A DNA stretch of 64,000 nucleotides from Prosapia bicincta (Eukaryota > Arthropoda > Insecta > Hemiptera > Cercopidae): assembly GCA_036971475.1 (NCBI GenBank), contig JBAIZL010000002.1:54429229-54493228 (forward strand), written 5' to 3'. The notes under the pieces were generated by a model. That model worked only from the letters and a program-made list of their open reading frames with translations, made no database searches and was not told the origin of the DNA. This document shows positions 38,366 to 51,444 of this stretch, piece by piece; position 1 is the stretch's first letter, and each line of letters begins with the position of its first letter. The position numbers were made by a program, and so were the translations under genes.

Positions 38366-39749
38366 TATTTGTACATTAGTCAGAACGTTTCGCCGTATAC
38401 TAAGGTGTACGTACGGTTGTAGATTGAGCCATCGTTTGTCACTACGTTAGGCTGTACATTAGGAGAAGGTTTGAGTGTCAGTTAGGCGACAGTTTGACTG
38501 TACGTTAGGCGTACATTAAGCGGTTCTTTAGGGCCTATATTAGGTTTTACGTTAATCTGCCATTTGTACATTAGTCAGAACATTACGCCGTATACTAAGG
38601 TGTAAATACGGCTGTACATTGAGCCATCGTTTATCCAATACGTTATGCTGTACATTAGGAGAAGGTTTGAGTGTAAGTTAGGCGACAGTTTGACTGTACA
38701 TTAGGCGTACATTAATCGGTTCTTTAGGGTCTATATTGGATTATACGTTAAGCTGTTATTTGTACAGTAGTCAGAACGTTACGCCGTATACTAAGGTGTA
38801 CGTACGGCTATACATTGAGCCATCGTTTATCACTACCTTATAGGCTGTACATTAGGAGAAGGTTTGAGTGTAAGTTAGGCGACAGTTTGACTGTAAGTTA
38901 GGCGACAGTTTTGACTGTACGTTAGGCGTACATTAAGCGGTTCTTTAGGGTCTATATTAGATTGTACGTTAAGCTGTTATTTGTACATTAGTCAGAACGT
39001 TACGCCGTATACTAAGGTGTACGTACGGCTGTACATTGAGCCATCGTTTTTCACTACGTTATGCTGTACATTAGGAGAAGGTTTGAGTGTAAGTTATTCG
39101 ACAGGTTTTGACTGTACGTTAGGCGTACATAAGGTGGTTCTTTAGGGTCTATATTATGTTGTACGTTAAGCTGTTATTTGTACATTAGTCAGAACGTTAC
39201 GCCGTATACTAAGGTGTACGTACGGCTGTACATTGAGCCATCGTTTATCACTACGTTATAGGTTGTACATTAGGAGAAGGTTTGAGTGTAAGTTAGGCGA
39301 CAGTTTGACTGTAAGTTAGGCGACAGTTTTGACTGTACGTTAGGCGTACATTAAGCGGTTCTTTAGGGTGTATATTAGATTGTACGTTAAGCTGTTATTT
39401 GTACATTAGTCAGAACGTTACGCCGTATACTAAGGTGTACGTACGGTTGTAGATTGAGCCATCGTTTATCACTACGTTAGTCTGTACATTAGGAGAAGGT
39501 TTGAGTGTAAGTTAGGCGACAGTTCGACTGTACGTTAGGCGTACATTAAGCGGTTCTTTAGGGTCTATATTAGGTTTTACGTTAATCTGCCATTTGTACA
39601 TTAGTCAGAACGTTACGCCGTATACTAAGGTGTACGTACGGCTGTACATTGAGCCATCGTTTATCACTACGTTATAGGCTGTACATTAGGAGAAGGTTTG
39701 AGTGTAAGTTAGGCGACAGTTTGACTGTAAGTTAGGCGTACAGTCAAAC

Positions 39750-42700
39750 TTACAGCTCAAACGGCACTAAGTTAGATTGTACTTAGTGATTACACTTAGA
39801 GATATAGAATAACCTACTCTAGTTTTTACAATTTTTTTCAAGGCTCAAGTTACTGTAAGTGACAAATACCTCTACTAGCGGGACTAGTGAAACTTGAAAA
39901 GTTAGCACTGAGTACAGACATTTATTCTGAACGATATTTAAAATATCAAATGTTTAATTTTGAAATATTTACACGAGTCTTTGTTTAAATGATCTACGCA
40001 CATTTGATTTAAAAAAATGTTGATTTTGGTTTCGGTTTAAAATTATTAATGTTCTTAGCAAAACCAAATAGTTTCAAAAAAAAAACAACTATTTTTTATT
40101 AAATTCCATTCTAATGAGATGTTTCTAAGGTCTTGTAATATTTTTAAAATCGTAAACTTTAAAATAAAATAGCTATACTATAATAATTATAGTACTAGCC
40201 ACTAAGGTTTTCCACACTTTAATATTATAATATTCCAGTGAAATACGTTTTTAGGTTTCTTAAAAATAAAAAGCCAAAACAGCTTCTTAAAGTTTATTAT
40301 ATCGGCCTAATTAACTCGTCATGAGTTTATTATAGAAAGTAGGGAGGATGTAGTCCGATGATAGAATTACACATTTGTAAGCATTTTGTTGTTTTCAACA
40401 CCTTTGTAAACTAGGATTTACATTTTGAGGAAACTTTCATATTAAACCTTGTGGAAGCTTCAGGTATTAAATGAAGATGGTTGGAAAGTATTTTATATTG
40501 TTAAACGGGCTGACTAGGGTCAGGTGCAGTTAGATCCGGCCTGCCTTAAAGGAAGTTTCCATTGTTAAAACTCGATGTAGAACATGACATGAAGCCTCAA
40601 TGTATCAATAAATAACGTTAGGTAGTGTAGTCAAAGAGACAATTGCTTGCCGTAAATTTCCATAGGATTTAATTTCTATTATAAACTTGTTTTTTTAAAT
40701 GTACCCTAGATTGATAAATAACTAAATTTAAATTTTATAAAAAATTATGAGTAGATAAGTCATTTAAAACATTTATATTTCTTTTTACCAGTTTATAGAA
40801 TCAAATAGACGAGTTTGTAGCAAATGTTTTAAAGTTAGGTTTAAGGGCAATCCTCATTACGAAAATATATAAATAGATTATTACTCCTTTAAAACAACAA
40901 TAACATTCTATTTGTTTATAATTACGTATTTCTTTAATTACTTGACTTTTAAATTTTCCGTTTTTATCAATGTATCATATTTTAATTTGATGGAAAAACA
41001 ATTATAACTAATTAGGTGGTCTGCACATTCTTAGTAAAATGTTGTTGTTTGTAAATAATTTTTGCCTATATTAAAATAAAAATTATTTTCAACGAAACTT
41101 TATAGTAAATAATGAGGGGGTTAGTAAGGGGTTTGGTGCGGAGCGTATCATTGTGCAAATGTTTGCAATAGATGAAATGTTTTTGTAGATTGTATTTTAA
41201 TGGTAGAAAAACAAACTTGAAAGTTTAGTATAATTTGAGTAACATGTTTAGTTTTGTATCAATATTTCATTTTATATATAGCTTGTTATATCCTTTGAAA
41301 CATTAAAAAAAATATTTTTTTAAAAGGAATTGGGGTTTTAGTTCTATGTAGAATATAATACAAAATAAAACGGGCATAGTACTTAATATGTATATCTACC
41401 CTCTTTAATTAATTTAATGACATGGTTTCTTACAGTCAGAAGTTATTAAATAATTTTTAATGACTTTTTAAACCACATGATTCCATTGGTGCTATTTAAC
41501 TACTTTCCCTATAATACCTTGTACTGACTTTCACTGATGCAGATTGTGCCCTGTTTAAAGCTAAGCGGAGAGGAGGAAGGTTGTAATAACATTATTCCAT
41601 CTTGTAAACGTAGTGGAGTCGGCTTTACACAAGTTGCATTAGAAAGCTTGTCGAGCCTAGCTCAGGATCTAGCCTACATTGGACTATTTAAATATTACAA
41701 CTAAATATAATATTAAACTCATTAGGCAGTCGCGAAGCTGACCGACAAAGATGTTTATTTCTAATGGCGTTTCTGTGTATAACAAACTAAACAAATTTAA
41801 GTTTACTGTCATATTTTTTTAATAAATAAATTTATTCCAAAGGAAGAGAGAAAATATTGTCAATTTTATAAATACAAATAATACTAGACATACAAACTCT
41901 ATATACTAAATACGATTAATTTAATTTATCATTATTTCATAATAGAAAGATTTTTCTCCGCGATAGAAAATTATAGTCAAGTCTTATATAAAAATAAATT
42001 AGTGATACTGGCCTACAGAGGTGAAAACTTCTTTTAAAAAATATATTTAATAGAGGTTGTAATATAATATATTTAATATAGTTAATAATAAAAGAATGTA
42101 ATTAACAGAAAACCTTTATTGGATGATGAAAAGTTAATTGAATTAACATTATATTTAGGGAAATTTATTGAAATTAGTTTTTAAACAAATGTAAAGGTGA
42201 ACCTAAGACGTTTTCATTTAAAAAATAAAATATATAACTCATTATCAATGTATTTAACTATTTGTTGTAAAAGCTATCGAAATAAAAATAAATTAAATGT
42301 TTATTAATTAGTAACAAATATTTATTAATAACAATTTAACCTAATAACGAACAATAATTAAAGCAACGTAACCTACAAGTAGCTCTTCAACAACATAACT
42401 TACAAAATAAACTCGGCTTTTCTGTGAAATCTTTTTTTTCTCTAATATAAGCTAAAATATGAAGAGCTTTTATGTGACAGAAAGCCGGTGATTTTTCTCC
42501 GTGGAAAAGATACACAGGACTATCATAAGAATTATTAATTTCAATAAATTGCTTAGGGCTTTAGTCTTCTTTGAGTTTTTAGTCTATTAATTTGAATCAA
42601 TTTTTCATGACAATACAGAAAATGTTTTCCTCGTTTACTTCAACGTGTACTTTGTTCTTGATATAAATACTAATACAACTTGAGGAATTTACAATCATTT

Positions 42701-44300
42701 TGCCAGAGTGCTTGGAAACAGTAGAATATGTTTCAAGTTGAAATATCCTGTTACTGCTGTGTCTAGATAATATCAGTGATGTGACTAACAGTGATTTCAT
42801 ACTAACAGATCAAATTGTGATTGCTAGTTTGAATTAACTGTGTTTTTAACCATGTTTGTGGTTTTTAACTGTGATCGCCAGGTGCTATTAGTTATTGAAG
42901 TTAGATAACGGTATGTGAGTTGACCGTGTTAACCTGATTTTTTTATATTAATTAATAGTTTTATGTGTGTATATGCAAAATGTCATTACAAAATGCCATT
43001 TGACTCTCGTCCTTAGTAAACAATGTCCAAATTATGTCCGATTTCGTCTCATGCTATTTCTTTTGTTCACTCTCGACATATCACTTTCAGACACGGTATA
43101 TTAATACTATGTAATGTATACTAAAAATAATCGAATTGAATGAAAGAAATTATTTATAGATGAATAACGAACCTCTGCGAACAAAATTGTTTCAGAACTT
43201 TCTTTAGCGATCACGATCACAACCACAACACCAAGGGTCTCCGTGATCAGTCACAGTCACAGTGAGTGAGAAATAGAAACTGAAAACTACAATCACAGTC
43301 AAAAACGTAATTGACAGATATCCCGTCTCGACCCCATGCAATCCCTACCTACAGAAAGGGCAGTTTAAGACCAACGACCTTAGTTCGTCTAACTAGGTGT
43401 GACGATTGGGAATTTTTTAGGCTCCTGCGTCACGGGTAGGGGCATTTGCCGCTCCGTCACAGTTAAGGTAGATAAGAACCTGCTACTTCATTTCGCTACG
43501 TAACAGGTAGATTTGTGATTTTCGAATAACGGTAACTAAATCACAGATTTGCAAATCATTTCCCTTTACTGGTTAATATGAGTTGAGTATCACAAGCCTC
43601 GGGCACTCCCTTACCATTGCCATAAATCTTCTTGTCACGTTGCGGAGAATCTCAACAAACATGTATAGAAAGTTCGTACATTACATAGAAAGTTCAGATT
43701 GTTGAAAATTCATCAATTGTGTGAATATATATATAACTTTCAACAGCTAAAGTTTACATTGGGAAATGGGAGAAGGGGCGCAAAATCGTCTAAGTAAAAT
43801 TCCCATTACAAGGAAAACAAAACGCCAGGGTCAGAAATATCGATTTTTATATTTTAGCTGATTATTGTTCTGTAATCCTTGTTTAACTTGATTTTAAGAC
43901 ATTTTCATTGTTTTTTTTCTCATATACATATAATAAAAACGTTAATGTACTACAAAATTTTACCTTTAAAAATCACATTTCATCATCTATTATCTTATGT
44001 GTCTATTTTCATACTTTATGATAAAACAAAGAAAAATAAGTATCTAATTGTTCAGAACTTTGAGATCTTTAAAAAAAATAACAATAACACTAATAGAAAA
44101 TCTGAAACCGTGGATCCATCTTTGCTTTCCACATCCCTGTAAACGTTAGCTGTTGGAGATAATCACGGCGCTCTTGAGATATTTCTTGTAAGCTCTTTAT
44201 ATATTGTTTTATAAATTTCTTGTTAATAAAATGTACGTACATTAATATATACATTGTTGTATACATATATATAAATATCGCAATATGTATTCTTGTGTAT
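39750..44300. other. AT-rich noncoding DNA, no gene seen
   Basis: Strongly AT-rich without significant open frames, apart from chance frames at 42,597-42,800 and 43,879-44,142. A GC-richer patch at about 43,190-43,660 contains repeated CACAGTCACAGTGAGTGAG-like words and GATCACGATCACA, with no open frame. Confidence 0.55.
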
Positions 44301-44302
44301 TA

Positions 44303-44509
44303 ATAAAGAACTAAGTCAAAATACAAATACAAGAATTATAATTGAATTTATAATTCAAAGCTTTTCGTTGGCTAACAGTGCCAACATCATCAGGAATATT
44401 AAGCAATCTATGATTGTATTCCTGATGATGGTGGTACTGTTAGCCAACGAAAAGCTTTGAATTGTAAATTCAATTATAATTCTTGTATTTGTATTTTGAC
44501 TTAGTTCTT

Positions 44510-44512
<3 letters not shown>
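44303..44512. repeat. fold-back repeat, copy 2 (95-bp arms)
   Basis: Arm 44,303-44,397 and arm 44,418-44,512 are near-perfect reverse complements separated by only 20 bp. Each arm runs from the central CCTGATGATG hairpin through CCAACGAAAAGCTTTGAATT to an outer CAAATACAAGAATTATAATT and AAAGAACTAAG. The family matches 5,918-6,106 and 55,112-55,320. Adjacent AT microsatellites flank it, as they do the other copies. Confidence 0.9.
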
Positions 44513-44541
<29 letters not shown>

Positions 44542-44550
44542 GTGATGATG

Positions 44551-44716
44551 ATGATGAATAGTTAATATCTGGAGTACCTCCGTTCCTTTAGCAGTGCATA
44601 TAATCGCAGTTCCGACGTTTCGCTAAAATCTCATCCAGCATTGACGAGGTGAACCCAACAACAATTGAAGTTCGAATGAAATGATCAGATGTACTCCGGA
44701 TATTAACTATCCATCA
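44551..44716 (-). repeat. repeat with CGAAACGTC core and 25-bp inverted ends
   Basis: The ends 44,553-44,577 and 44,691-44,715 are inverted repeats matching at 23 of 25 positions (GATGAATAGTTAATATC type). Inside, on the minus strand at 44,614-44,648, lies GTCAATGCTGGATGAGA then TTTTAGCGAAACGTC. This core recurs at 49.3-49.5 kb. The GATGAG-then-CGAAACGTC order resembles the hammerhead core found in Penelope-like elements, although the CTGA part is imperfect (CTGGATGA). Confidence 0.6.
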
Positions 44717-44759
44717 TATTTTTCGATCCGTGAAGGAATATCTGCATATATATATAGTT

Positions 44760-46980
44760 GCTCATGAAATATATATATTTATTTTTCAGCCCACTTTTGT
44801 ATCTACGTTATTTATCTGCGTCATTTAATTCAGCATAAACCGTGTTAATTTACGAAAGCTATTGTACGTATGTTATAAAACTGACGTGAAAATGTTTGAA
44901 ATTTGTGTTTTGTTAAAATAATATAACTGCGTCTATCTTACTTAAAGAGAAACAATTCGTTAAACTATTTCTAGTACAGATATAATTTTAATATTAACTT
45001 AATTTACGTGTATTGAAATCATTATCAATTATTTTATTACTTTTTGAAACTGATTGTTTATTTATAATAACGTGATTATACATTAATATGATTTCTTTTA
45101 GCTGTAGTAACACAGTTTTCTTGTTACTAGTAAGGGTGTTTATTTGTATTTAAAATACAATACCTTTAGCAAGCCAAATGTCTAGTTTTTGCGAACCAGT
45201 CTTTGGAAGTATACGATAAAGCAGTCCCTTCAACTTCAAGGAAAGTAGGCTACTAAATATTTTCTTATGCTTGAAAATAGAAAATAAATTGACTTCTAAT
45301 TCCTCCGAAAGGCGGCTCGTAAAAAAGTAAGATTGTTGTAAAATGTACTTTTTAATAGGTCTAGAATATACTTACTTATAAATATAAATGTCTTTTATGT
45401 ACAGGAAATAATTTACTACTTAGTATAGCTTCAAGCTATTGCAAATGGTATTCAATATCCCAAATTAATGTTTTCAAGTCTATAATATATATATATATAT
45501 ATATATATCTTGAAGGCGAAAAATGTTATTTGTTGGAATTTGTAAGGAGAAATAAAAAGAAAAGGTATGCAAGAGACAAAGCAGGTGATTAATAGCAAAG
45601 AGCAATAAAAGATTGGCTTAGTCAATGGCTATGTTAATTTGAAAGCCAACGCCAGTCAATGGTGGCATCATCGCTAATAGCGACGTCCTAATCCGGATGC
45701 CAATGACAAAGGAAGGTAAAAAGACCTAACCTTGTCTCTAATGAAACAATAGCGCATAGATAGCTGCTAAATTGGAAAGCGCGAGTTGGTGTTTAGCGAA
45801 GTGAATTGAAATATCATGATTACCAGCTAAGTGGGATGGTGAAAGTTTGCTGTTTGACTACGGGAGAGTCACAGTTGGAGACATATGGTTGACCTTGAAC
45901 CGACGACATAGGTCAAATTAAGAAAAGTGGCAAATCTTTGACTCTGAGAAACGAGCAAATTATTGTCGGCAATGTACTGACTTTAAAGAAACATAAACAA
46001 TTTCCGATTAAATGTTTCAATGTGTTTCGTATTTCACAGCGCTATTATTGCGGCAACAAACTGGAAACAATTGGAAAACCTATGTACTACTAAACAAATT
46101 AAACGTATTCCTAAAGTTTTATGCCTTTTGGTTCGTCTTACTGTACAATGTGTCATAAATTTTCCCTTTTATAAATAAAAAAACTACTTACTTCAAGCCA
46201 TAAAAATACTTTAGCTTGAAACATTAAAATATTGTTCCTAAACATATCTAGTAAAACTTTTAATTCATATATATTTGTCAGTAATAAACGAGTAATTTTC
46301 TATTTGGTCATCAAAGATTTCTTCACAGAATGTAGTTTTATTAGACGAAGGACATCTGACGTGGTTTAACCTCTTTATTAAGAGGATAGATATGAAGGAT
46401 GCGTGATTTCGAAATTTTAGATTATATATTCTTATTTATAATAAGTAGTGATACGGAAAAAATACATAAATCTTTGAAACAATTAACAGCTTTTGTTATA
46501 CTTGAGCTAGTAGAATATAAATAATGTTTACAATTTTCTAAAAATAATTTCAGTATCAGCTATATCACGATAATGAAACGTTTTAAAACATTACTCCCTT
46601 GAGGAGATTAATTACCACAAAACGAAGGATAAGTTGCGTATTTTTATGGCCAACTACATTTAAAGGTGTTAGAAGAATACTATTAATTATTTCTTTATTG
46701 AAAAACATTTCTCAAATTATTCACAAATTATGATCAATGAGTAAATGTATTGCCTATGATAGACGGCCACATCTTTCAGCTGCGACGCTTAACTACCAAC
46801 TCAATCTCTGGTCTGTATGAAATTGAAGGTTTTGCTTCTCCTTAACTTTACTTGATTATCAAAATATTTTAGTATGTGTTCAAAGCTTTTTAATGTTTTT
46901 ATATGTGAGTTTTGTAAATGTGAGTTCTGTAAATGTGTTATAAATTTCCATTGATTCGAATTTAATTAATTAAATTTCTT
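44760..46980. other. noncoding DNA with a possible regulatory block
   Basis: No supported gene. An (AT)n run lies at 45,486-45,508. The block 45,530-46,030 is distinctly less AT-rich, has no open frame, and is described separately. The rest is featureless. Confidence 0.5.
45530..46030. promoter_or_regulatory. possible cis-regulatory block with nuclear-receptor sites
   Basis: The block holds TTGACCTTGAACC near 45,890 (the reverse complement contains TCAAGGTCA, the ERR/FTZ-F1 monomer site) and, 14 bp on, ATAGGTCAAATT, another receptor half-site. It also has several ATTGG and CAATGG words. There is no open frame, and the composition differs from the AT-rich flanks on both sides. Regulatory function is inferred. 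Confidence 0.25.
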
Positions 46981-47029
46981 ATGCGTATTGTTTCTCCCTC
47001 TCCCTCACACACACACGCGCGCTATCTCC

Positions 47030-47437
<408 letters not shown>

Positions 47438-47439
47438 TC

Positions 47440-48985
47440 AATGGTTTAAAATGGAACATAAAGTTTATAAGAGTTGACATATTCAAGTACTTCGGAAGTG
47501 CAGCTATTAGTGGAATGACTACCAATAATATGGTAATAATAACGATATAGATCGAACTGTTTCTCTATATAAGTTTTCTCTACATAAGGTTTTTCTACAT
47601 AAGGGCGATCGACCAGTACGAGTATTAACACCTACATCGTATAGTTCCAGTATCTCGTTCAATATAGGACGGATATTTTTCAGTTGAAAAAGAAGATTGC
47701 CGAAATACAGCAAACGAAGAAGGATAGAAAAAAGTAAAGGGAAAACTCGATATGGTTGTCTCCTTTATTTACATCTGTGACAAATGCACTGGGAAAAAAT
47801 TATCTACAAATACAATACGAAATCCCGGTATGACGTATCCTATACATTGTTACATCTTGGGAAGCGGCGATCGTCTTCATCTGAGGTGGGAACTAAATTC
47901 CAGGAAATACAACCGTGAGAAATATTGTGGAGGAAGAAAGCTGGGAAATTAACCGGTAGACTTTTTAAAAAGCAGACTGATTTCCCTTTTTCATTTATCT
48001 TAAAATTGTTTTTAAATAGATACCTTATACACTTTCATGTTGGTTAAAGTGTATAATTAACTGTTCGTATAATAAATTATATAGAAATAATAAATGGTTT
48101 AATTTAGGTCTATTCAATTTATAGTTATATTGTTTCTGAAATCTAGTGATGTTTGACATATTGACTTTATGTTTTGAAGTTAGTCTAATTTTTGTATGTT
48201 GACACATCTATTTCTCCGGCTGAACTGGATGATTCATGAAGTAATAAAACTTATAACCCAAAAATAAATAGGCCTTAAGAACGGAAAATAAAGCTCAAAT
48301 ATATATAAATTTTATCAACATATTGATACAAATCCTCAAGTACTAAGGTTGCTTTTTAATCATAATTATGCATATTAAAAATATAGCAAAAATGTATGTA
48401 GCCTCTTGATATATGTTTAACAATAACAATAAAACTAAATAATTATAACAATAATTTTTTTAAAATTTTAAAAATATACAAGAAAATGATTTTGGTCAGT
48501 AATATTTCAAAGATTTAAAGCTTTAGGTTTAATTATGCCTCGTTATAAAAATAAAGATTTAAAATTTTATTTTCATATAAAAAATCATTAAATTATTTTA
48601 TGAAAATTTATAACGGTGAATTAATTGTTTGTTAGTTTCCAATGACAGTTGTAAATTGTTCTCATCGCACAACTACTGGGGCATTACAGCACCACTACAG
48701 TCCTTACAAAATATATTTTGTAGAAGTCACAATTACATAAGTGTTTACAACAAAACTTTCACGACACGCAAAATATGTTTTAACGATAAAAGCTTAAAAT
48801 GACCAAATTTTCAAAGACTGTGAGCAGGAAAAGAATCAAATACGAATCAGTTGAATAAGATAGCTGTTTTTAGTGTTGAAAATAATGTGATTGCGTTGAA
48901 TAAAGTCAGGTGCAGTGGGGAAAAGGATGTTAGATTTTATTCACACTATTAAAATCTTTCATGGCGTTTTCTAAAATAAAACGTT
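47440..48985. other. noncoding DNA, no gene seen
   Basis: A short 15-bp-type tandem (CTACATAAG variants) lies at 47,560-47,610. An open frame of 66 codons at 47,752-47,952 has fairly protein-like composition (it includes CDKCTGKKL and RKYNREKYCGG) but no recognised domain and no splice-like borders. The rest is AT-rich. Confidence 0.45.
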
Positions 48986-48989
48986 GATA

Positions 48990-49165
<176 letters not shown>

Positions 49166-49219
49166 TAATGAACGTCTGTAATACAAAATAACGTTATCAA
49201 AAGGGTTAAAATATAAATA

Positions 49220-49224
49220 GTATA

Positions 49225-49281
<57 letters not shown>

Positions 49282-49305
49282 TGTGTTTATTTATTTATTT
49301 ATTAT
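49220..49305. repeat. (AT)n, (AAT)n and (TTTA)n microsatellites
   Basis: Three different simple repeats follow in succession: AT to about 49,242, AAT/ATA trinucleotides to about 49,280, then TTTA at 49,287-49,305. Confidence 0.95.
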
Positions 49306-49312
49306 ATATATA

Positions 49313-49500
49313 CGTTTTGTTAGAATCTCATCTATATAGATCATTGACGAGGTAAATCCAGAAACAGTTGAAGTGTGAAGTATTCGCTATTGTTGGTTTC
49401 AAACCGTCAATACTAAATAAGATTCTAGAGAAACGTCGAAACTGCTATTTTATGCACTGAAAAACTCCAGATGTACTCTGGATGGTAACTATTCATCATA
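49313..49500. repeat. second copy of the CGAAACGTC-type repeat, inverted pieces
   Basis: The left part (49,313-49,360) matches 44,614-44,650 in direct orientation (AGAATCTCATC then CATTGACGAGGT). The right part (49,405-49,500) matches the same element in the opposite orientation (GATTCTAGAGAAACGTCG, CTGCTATTTTATGCACTG, then GTAACTATTCATCAT). So two inverted partial copies are joined, the same architecture as the fold-back family. Confidence 0.6.
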
Positions 49501-49504
49501 TTTT

Positions 49505-51350
49505 CCCATAAGTCAAGGAATACGTATAAATCATTTACAGTTTTATTTAGTTAAGAATTTTATTTGGCAAATTGCAACTTGACTTTCGAGAGCTTATTAA
49601 TTACAGTGCTTTCATTTTCAAGCTTTTTAGAAGACTAAATATAGGGAATATAATTTTTAAAAAAAGTCAAGTAACAATAATAAATGAGTAACACTTGGGA
49701 AAGATTGTATTCTAGTTTGTCTGTAGAAGATAGCATTCAAAGGTTTTTCCGTAACTCTTTAACGTTTTCTATGAAAACCCATGACACTTTGTCAAAGTAA
49801 AACCCGCAAGGAAATATTCTTGTTAGTTTTCTTTACAGCTGCTTTCCATTTCTGAAAGGCAAAAATAAATCACAATGTCTATCGAACCTGACTAAGTTGG
49901 ATAATTTTCACAAGTTAATAACCCAGTCTTTTTATGAACATATTAGATTTTATTGAATGAGTGAGGTTGGAGATGTAAATATTATCCTCATTCATAAACT
50001 TATGTTTAATAACAACTGAACCCTGTGGTCAAGGTGATGATGCACCTTGCATCTGTAACCCTCTTATGATGTTATACAGGTTTGGCCAGTTTGTGGCATT
50101 GGCCTGCAAGTTGGGACTCTATGTAGGTTACTTACACACATTTGGTATAGCAGTGCAAAAATGGTACAAAATTTCATACATAGTGTACATACTGTACAGA
50201 TATTCAGTGATAAATGTTTGACTCTGTGAGTGATTTAAAACGGCTACTAGTTCACCTTAAGATTTAGCAGCTCCTGAAATTTAAACATAAGAAACGCATA
50301 TGGAGATTAAATTCTTAATTTTACGTTTAGATTTCTGCAAGAATATTTACTGAAATATCCGAGACTGCGTAACAATACTATTTTATACGTCCCGGAAATG
50401 TACTGAAATATTACGTAAAAGTCACTGAATCACAACGCAAAGAGCATCGTGATCCGTTCATTTCATGCTCTCTCGCCATGACGGCCGGAGCAATGTGTAA
50501 ATTAGTTGCAGAACAGATGACTTGTTCGCAGCTTGCAAAGCAATGCACAACTCGCATCATAACTAAATACATTCTGCAAACTGTTGCTAAACCCACTGCA
50601 TTAACATGTGTTTGGAAACCACCGGTGGTTAGGCAATGCTCGAGATGACCAGCCTTAATCACGCTTGCGCAGAGGTGAAAGGGCATCACGGTCATCCTCT
50701 GGCACGTCCATTATTACCATAATTTCTGACTATGCTTAGAATTGCACAACTACAAATTATCCATTCTATTTTAGATGACCGATAACTTTAAGCATTGGTC
50801 TAGGGTGGAATCTATCAACGCTATTCCAAAAGGGTGAAGTATTGAAGCCATAACTTAAATTTAACTGCGATGTTGTCACACCTCTCAATTTATTTGCAAA
50901 TGTTGATGAATAAACTGCAAGGCTTTAATAAATTCCTTAAAGGTTTTAGAGCCGAATCCAAGAAATATATTAGCAATTGGTTATCACGGATATTTCACAT
51001 ACAAGTTTTACTTGATGATGTAGAAAGTCCTCAGAAACTATAAAGTAAATTAATACAATTTAATACGGATGGCTGGAAAATATAAACAAAAGTATCAGCA
51101 CAGTACAAAACTTTATAAAGTCAAAACTTCATTATAAAAAAGAGCAATAATATTCACTTTTTTAGAATATAGTTACAAAGTATCTGTCTAGGTTAAATTT
51201 TATTTTTTTTATTTAAGCTAAATGGTGATTTCCATCCTAGTACACAGTTTTCTAGCTGCTGTTAAGGGGCTGTATTATATTCATCTTATTACAAAACATA
51301 TTATAATACAATAATTTTTATTATTATAAATTAAATTTCTACTTTACCAA
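49505..51350. other. noncoding DNA, no supported gene
   Basis: The minus strand is open for 94 codons at 50,411-50,695 in a GC-richer patch. No domain is recognisable, and its plus-strand counterpart has stops. It may be a decayed exon or chance. The rest is AT-rich. Confidence 0.5.
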
Positions 51351-51351
51351 T

Positions 51352-51405
51352 TTGTGTGTGTATCTGTGTGTGAGTGTGTGTGTATGTGTGTGTGTTTGTG
51401 TGTGT

Positions 51406-51440
<35 letters not shown>
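51352..51440. repeat. interrupted (GT)n microsatellite
   Basis: GT repeats with TTT, GAG and GATT interruptions. Confidence 0.95.

Positions 51441-51444
<4 letters not shown>

Larger units (their letters stand above)
29561..39745. repeat. large satellite array, about 50 units of 195-197 or 219 bp
   Basis: The landmark AAGCGGTTCTTTAGGGTC recurs at 29,601, 29,798 and 29,993, then 30,212 and onward, giving units of about 195-197 bp. Longer units of about 219 bp carry a second copy of GTAAGTTAGGCGACAGTTT. Each unit contains about seventeen 11-13-bp modules related to GTACGTTAGGCT. It is richer in CpG than the flanks. Repeated 60-codon frames starting at GTACGTTAGGCGTACAT are a consequence of 195 being a multiple of three and are not genes. 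The array ends at about 39,745 in a short inverted piece (TACAGTCAAACTTAC). No TE interrupts it. This type of array is usual for heterochromatin or a large minisatellite. Confidence 0.97.

Noticed and set aside
28930..39745. Telomere-like TTAGG/TTAGGC words in the array
   Set aside because: TTAGGC occurs only once or twice per unit inside the 12-bp module, never as a perfect tandem of TTAGG, so this is not telomeric DNA.
29561..39745. CRISPR-like array
   Set aside because: Whole units are similar, with no unique spacers of constant length, and the context is eukaryotic.
44303..44512. Fold-back as a bacterial-type terminator or a microRNA hairpin
   Set aside because: The same sequence recurs in five places with retroelement-like tails, so a dispersed repeat explains it better.
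50411..50695. 94-codon minus-strand frame as an exon
   Set aside because: Borders do not look like splice sites and the peptide is not recognisable. The GC-rich patch may be real, but no gene can be supported.
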